Shown here: piece by piece, positions 35,523-37,841 of the stretch
How positions within the stretch are numbered: position 1 is the stretch's first letter
How the letters are laid out: each line of letters starts with the position of its first letter
NCBI GenBank assembly: GCA_936940865.1
Contig: CAKZJB010000162.1
Span: forward strand, 1 to 37,841
Length of the DNA stretch: 37,841 nt
From: an uncultured Asticcacaulis sp.
GTDB lineage: Bacteria; Pseudomonadota; Alphaproteobacteria; Caulobacterales; Caulobacteraceae
Direction of reading: 5' to 3'
The notes under the pieces: generated by a model
Databases searched by the model: none
The model's input: the letters and a program-made list of their open reading frames with translations, nothing else
Told to the model about the DNA's origin: nothing
Program-made: the position numbers and the translations under genes

Positions 35523-36224
35523 ATGATTTTCCATCTTTCCGCGATCCGTTCCCGCTCTGGCCTTACCGCCACGCTTTCGCTCTGCATTCTTTCGCTGTCG
35601 GCCTGCGCGGAAGGCCCCGCTGGCCGCACCGCACAGGCGCCGGCAGCGGTCCTGCCGACCGAACAATATCCGCTGCGCGCCGAAACCAGCACCGATGCGA
35701 TCAACCTGCGTGTCAATCCGAACGGTCTCTCCGAAAACCAGCGCCGCGCGCTCGACCGCCTTGCCGATCGCGCCAGCTGGGTGGACGGAGAGCCGCTCAC
35801 CCTGGAAATCGTGACCAGCGGCACCCCGGCCGCCATCGCCTCCGGCCGCGCCATCAGCGCCTACCTCGTCGCCCATCGCGTGTCCGAGGATACGGTCTCG
35901 TCGACGAACCGGCGCGACCAGCCCGACGATATAGTGACGATCAACATCGTCAGTTACCAGGCGCATGTCTATGAATGCAACCGGTCATGGGAAAACGTAG
36001 CGGCTTCCGCGCGCAACACGCCATACAAGAACTACGGCTGCGCCATTACATCGAATTTGGCCGCCCAGATCGCCGATCCGCGCGATCTCTATAGCCCCGC
36101 GCCGCCAACGCCCGCCGACACCGCACGCAAATCCGCCGTGCTCGAGCGCTATCGCAAGGGTGAAAAGACAGGCGCGGACACGGACGACAACGCCAAGGGC
36201 ACCGTCTCCCAGGCGATCCAGTAG
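35523..36224 (+). CDS. cpaD: Flp pilus outer-membrane lipoprotein CpaD
   Basis: A 233-residue CpaD/TadB-neighbour family protein that accompanies the CpaC secretin. The signal peptide ends in a lipobox (LSAC, lipidated Cys28). The family region includes LNPNGLSENQRRALDRLADRASW-like sequence and YECNRSWENVAASARNTPYKNYGCAITSNLAAQIADPRDLYSP, with the conserved NYGCA-SNLA-ADP pattern. It starts eight bases after cpaC with AGGTGA upstream and is followed by cpaE after nine bases, so it belongs to one operon. Confidence 0.94.
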   Translation: MIFHLSAIRSRSGLTATLSLCILSLSACAEGPAGRTAQAPAAVLPTEQYPLRAETSTDAINLRVNPNGLSENQRRALDRLADRASWVDGEPLTLEIVTSGTPAAIASGRAISAYLVAHRVSEDTVSSTNRRDQPDDIVTINIVSYQAHVYECNRSWENVAASARNTPYKNYGCAITSNLAAQIADPRDLYSPAPPTPADTARKSAVLERYRKGEKTGADTDDNAKGTVSQAIQ

Positions 36225-36233
36225 GTATAGGTC

Positions 36234-37718
36234 ATGCCCAATCCCGCAAAGCATAACGATCCCTTCGACAGCTTCGACGATCTCGATGACGATTTCGTCA
36301 CTGACTACTCGCCGCTCCGGGTCGACAATGGCGCTCCCGTCCACGACCTGGGTGAGCCGGCGACGCCGGATATCGATCCGGCCCTGGGGAACCCGTACGA
36401 AACGCCGATCGGACGCGATCCGTTTGCCGACGACTATAGCGCGCCCGCGCCTGAAACGCGCATGAGCGCCTTCGCCAGCACGCCGGCCGCAGGGCCTGCC
36501 TATGCCATGGGCGACGACGATATCGGCGCGATTTCGATTCCGCGCATCGGCATCCACTTCTTCCCGGACTCGGAAGAGACCTTGCAGGCCTGCGACACGG
36601 CGGCGCTGGACCGCCGCATGACGCGCGCCCAGTGCATGGTCAAGCGCGGCGGCATCTTCGAGGCGATCGACACCTACCGCAACGAACCGACGCCTTCGCT
36701 GATCTTCGTCGAGACCATGGCGCGCGGCCGCGACATGCTGGACCAGCTGGGCCAGCTGGCCGAAGTCTGCGACGCCGCGACCAAGGTTGTCGTCATCGGC
36801 GCCCACAACGACATTTCGCTCTACCGCGAACTGATCCGCCAGGGCGTCAGCGAATACATGGTCGGCCCGATCCAGCCGCTGCAGCTGATCAAGACGGTCG
36901 CCTCGCTGTTCAACGATCCGGAAACGCCGTTCGTCGGCCGCGCCATCGCCTTCGTCGGCGCCCGAGGCGGCGCCGGTTCGTCGTCGATCGCCCACAACTT
37001 CGCCTTCAACCTGGCCGAAGCCATGCAGGCCAATACGGTCATCGTCGACTACGACCTGCCGTTCGGAACCGCCGGCCTCGACTTCAACCAGGACCCGCTG
37101 CAAGGCCTGGCCGATGCGCTCAACGAACCGGACCGCGTCGACGCCGTGCTGCTCGACCGCATGCTGACCAAGTGCTCGGACCGCCTGTCTCTGTTCTCGG
37201 CGCCGGCCACGCTCGATCAGGATTACCTGGCCGACGCCGAGGCCTTCGAGGACGTCACGCGCAAGGTGCGTTCGGTCGCCCCCTTCATCGTCATGGACCT
37301 GCCGCACGTATGGACGCCATGGCTGAAGCGCAGCCTGATCGCCGCTGACGACGTGGTCATCGTGGCGACGCCGGACCTGGCATCCCTGCGCAACGCCAAG
37401 AACATCATCGACCTTCTGAAGGGCGCGCGTCCCAACGATTCCGCGCCCAAGCTGGTGCTGAACCAGATGGAGATCCCGGGACGCCCGGAAATCCCCGTCA
37501 AGGACTTCACCGCCGCGCTCGGAATCGAGCCCAGCTGCCTCATCCCGTTCGATCCCAAACTGTTCGGCCAAGCGTCGAACAACGGCCAGATGATCGCCGA
37601 GATCGGCCAGGGCGGCAAGGTCGCCGAAAGCCTGAACCAGTTGACGGCTGCCATTACGGGCCGCACCCCCGAGGTCAAGGCCAAGCCGTCCTTCCTGTCC
37701 AAACTCTTCAAGAAGTGA
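36234..37718 (+). CDS. cpaE: Flp pilus localisation/assembly ATPase-like protein CpaE
   Basis: A 494-residue protein with an acidic disordered N-terminus (about 1-100), a receiver-like domain (about 103-230) and a MinD/ParA-like domain (about 235-480). In Caulobacter CpaE marks the pole where pili assemble. The P-loop position reads GARGGAGSSSIAHN (242-255): the Walker A lysine and the signature lysine are both absent, so ATP hydrolysis may be lost or altered. The Walker B-like FIVMDLPHVWTPW is present. It is closely spaced with cpaD and cpaF. Confidence 0.93.
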   Translation: MPNPAKHNDPFDSFDDLDDDFVTDYSPLRVDNGAPVHDLGEPATPDIDPALGNPYETPIGRDPFADDYSAPAPETRMSAFASTPAAGPAYAMGDDDIGAISIPRIGIHFFPDSEETLQACDTAALDRRMTRAQCMVKRGGIFEAIDTYRNEPTPSLIFVETMARGRDMLDQLGQLAEVCDAATKVVVIGAHNDISLYRELIRQGVSEYMVGPIQPLQLIKTVASLFNDPETPFVGRAIAFVGARGGAGSSSIAHNFAFNLAEAMQANTVIVDYDLPFGTAGLDFNQDPLQGLADALNEPDRVDAVLLDRMLTKCSDRLSLFSAPATLDQDYLADAEAFEDVTRKVRSVAPFIVMDLPHVWTPWLKRSLIAADDVVIVATPDLASLRNAKNIIDLLKGARPNDSAPKLVLNQMEIPGRPEIPVKDFTAALGIEPSCLIPFDPKLFGQASNNGQMIAEIGQGGKVAESLNQLTAAITGRTPEVKAKPSFLSKLFKK

Positions 37719-37729
37719 GCTGATCACCC

Positions 37730-37841
37730 GTGTTTGGCAAACGTCCGTCGGATCAAGACAGTAACCGCACCGCCCCCCAGGCGCCGCGGCCCGCATCCGC
37801 GGCTGTCGCCGCCGCGCGTGAGGCTGCCCGTGGCGAAGCCG
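37730..37841 (+). CDS. cpaF: start of CpaF pilus assembly ATPase (cut by window edge)
   Basis: A GTG-initiated frame (MFGKRPSDQDSNRTAPQAPRPASAAVAAAREAARGEA) begins 11 bases after cpaE and is open to the right edge. Only the disordered, Ala/Pro-rich N-terminus is visible. The assignment rests on the MFGKR-type beginning and on gene order, since cpaF normally follows cpaE; no catalytic motif can be seen. Confidence 0.7.
   Translation, partial: MFGKRPSDQDSNRTAPQAPRPASAAVAAAREAARGEA

Noticed and set aside
35985-37796. 603-codon minus-strand frame opposite cpaE
   Set aside because: Shadow frame; composition biased and no start signal, while cpaE is unambiguous.

Overview
The window reads as a chromosomal segment of a high-GC alphaproteobacterium of the Caulobacteraceae. 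Evidence is the complete Tad/Cpa pilus cluster in Caulobacter order (pilA-cpaA-cpaB-cpaC-cpaD-cpaE-cpaF), a DUF2794 protein, CtrA-like TTAA boxes in the pilus promoters, and a system I cytochrome c maturation locus. The genus cannot be fixed from sequence alone; Asticcacaulis or a close relative is my guess.

Layout. 1-5600: membrane-anchored cytochrome c (cut by the left edge), pheA-slyX, then cytochrome c maturation genes on the minus strand (ccmC-ccmD-ccmG and ccmA-ccmB) around a small membrane-protein gene. A 205-bp structured palindromic repeat separates ccmA from ccmB. 5601-9021: aconitase A with a strong terminator, then a gene-poor stretch holding repeats and a probable minus-strand small RNA. 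9022-20255: housekeeping and hypothetical genes (DUF2794, Bax-inhibitor-1 family, a CitE-like lyase, zapE, an FAD oxidoreductase, a degenerate receiver, asd, rarD, a serine hydrolase, DUF1801) and a 663-residue ferritin-like/ferredoxin/double-CDGSH fusion. 20378-23665: cutA, a two-gene putative DNA-repair pair (radical SAM plus DUF4130 protein) and an AraC-type regulator. 23727-29665: ahcY with a perfect 20-bp operator-like palindrome, a second copy of the structured repeat, bioB, AMP nucleosidase and pabB. 29809-37841: the pilus locus, with three minus-strand genes (two TadE-like pseudopilins and a stand-alone secretin-N-domain protein) diverging from pilA, a second small Flp pilin, cpaA-cpaE and the start of cpaF.

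How the genes work together. The ccm genes load and export heme and keep apocytochrome thiols reduced, fitting the adjacent c-type cytochrome. The pilus genes supply pilins (two), prepilin peptidase, minor pseudopilins, secretin, its lipoprotein partner and ATPases. pheA, asd, ahcY, bioB and pabB are separate single-gene contributions to amino acid, methyl-cycle and cofactor metabolism.

The least explained parts are the iron-sulfur fusion protein, the radical SAM/DUF4130 pair, the structured repeat whose hairpins are kept while their sequences differ between copies, and two strong minus-strand terminators with no annotated gene feeding them. No tRNA, rRNA, CRISPR array, transposase or prophage gene was seen.
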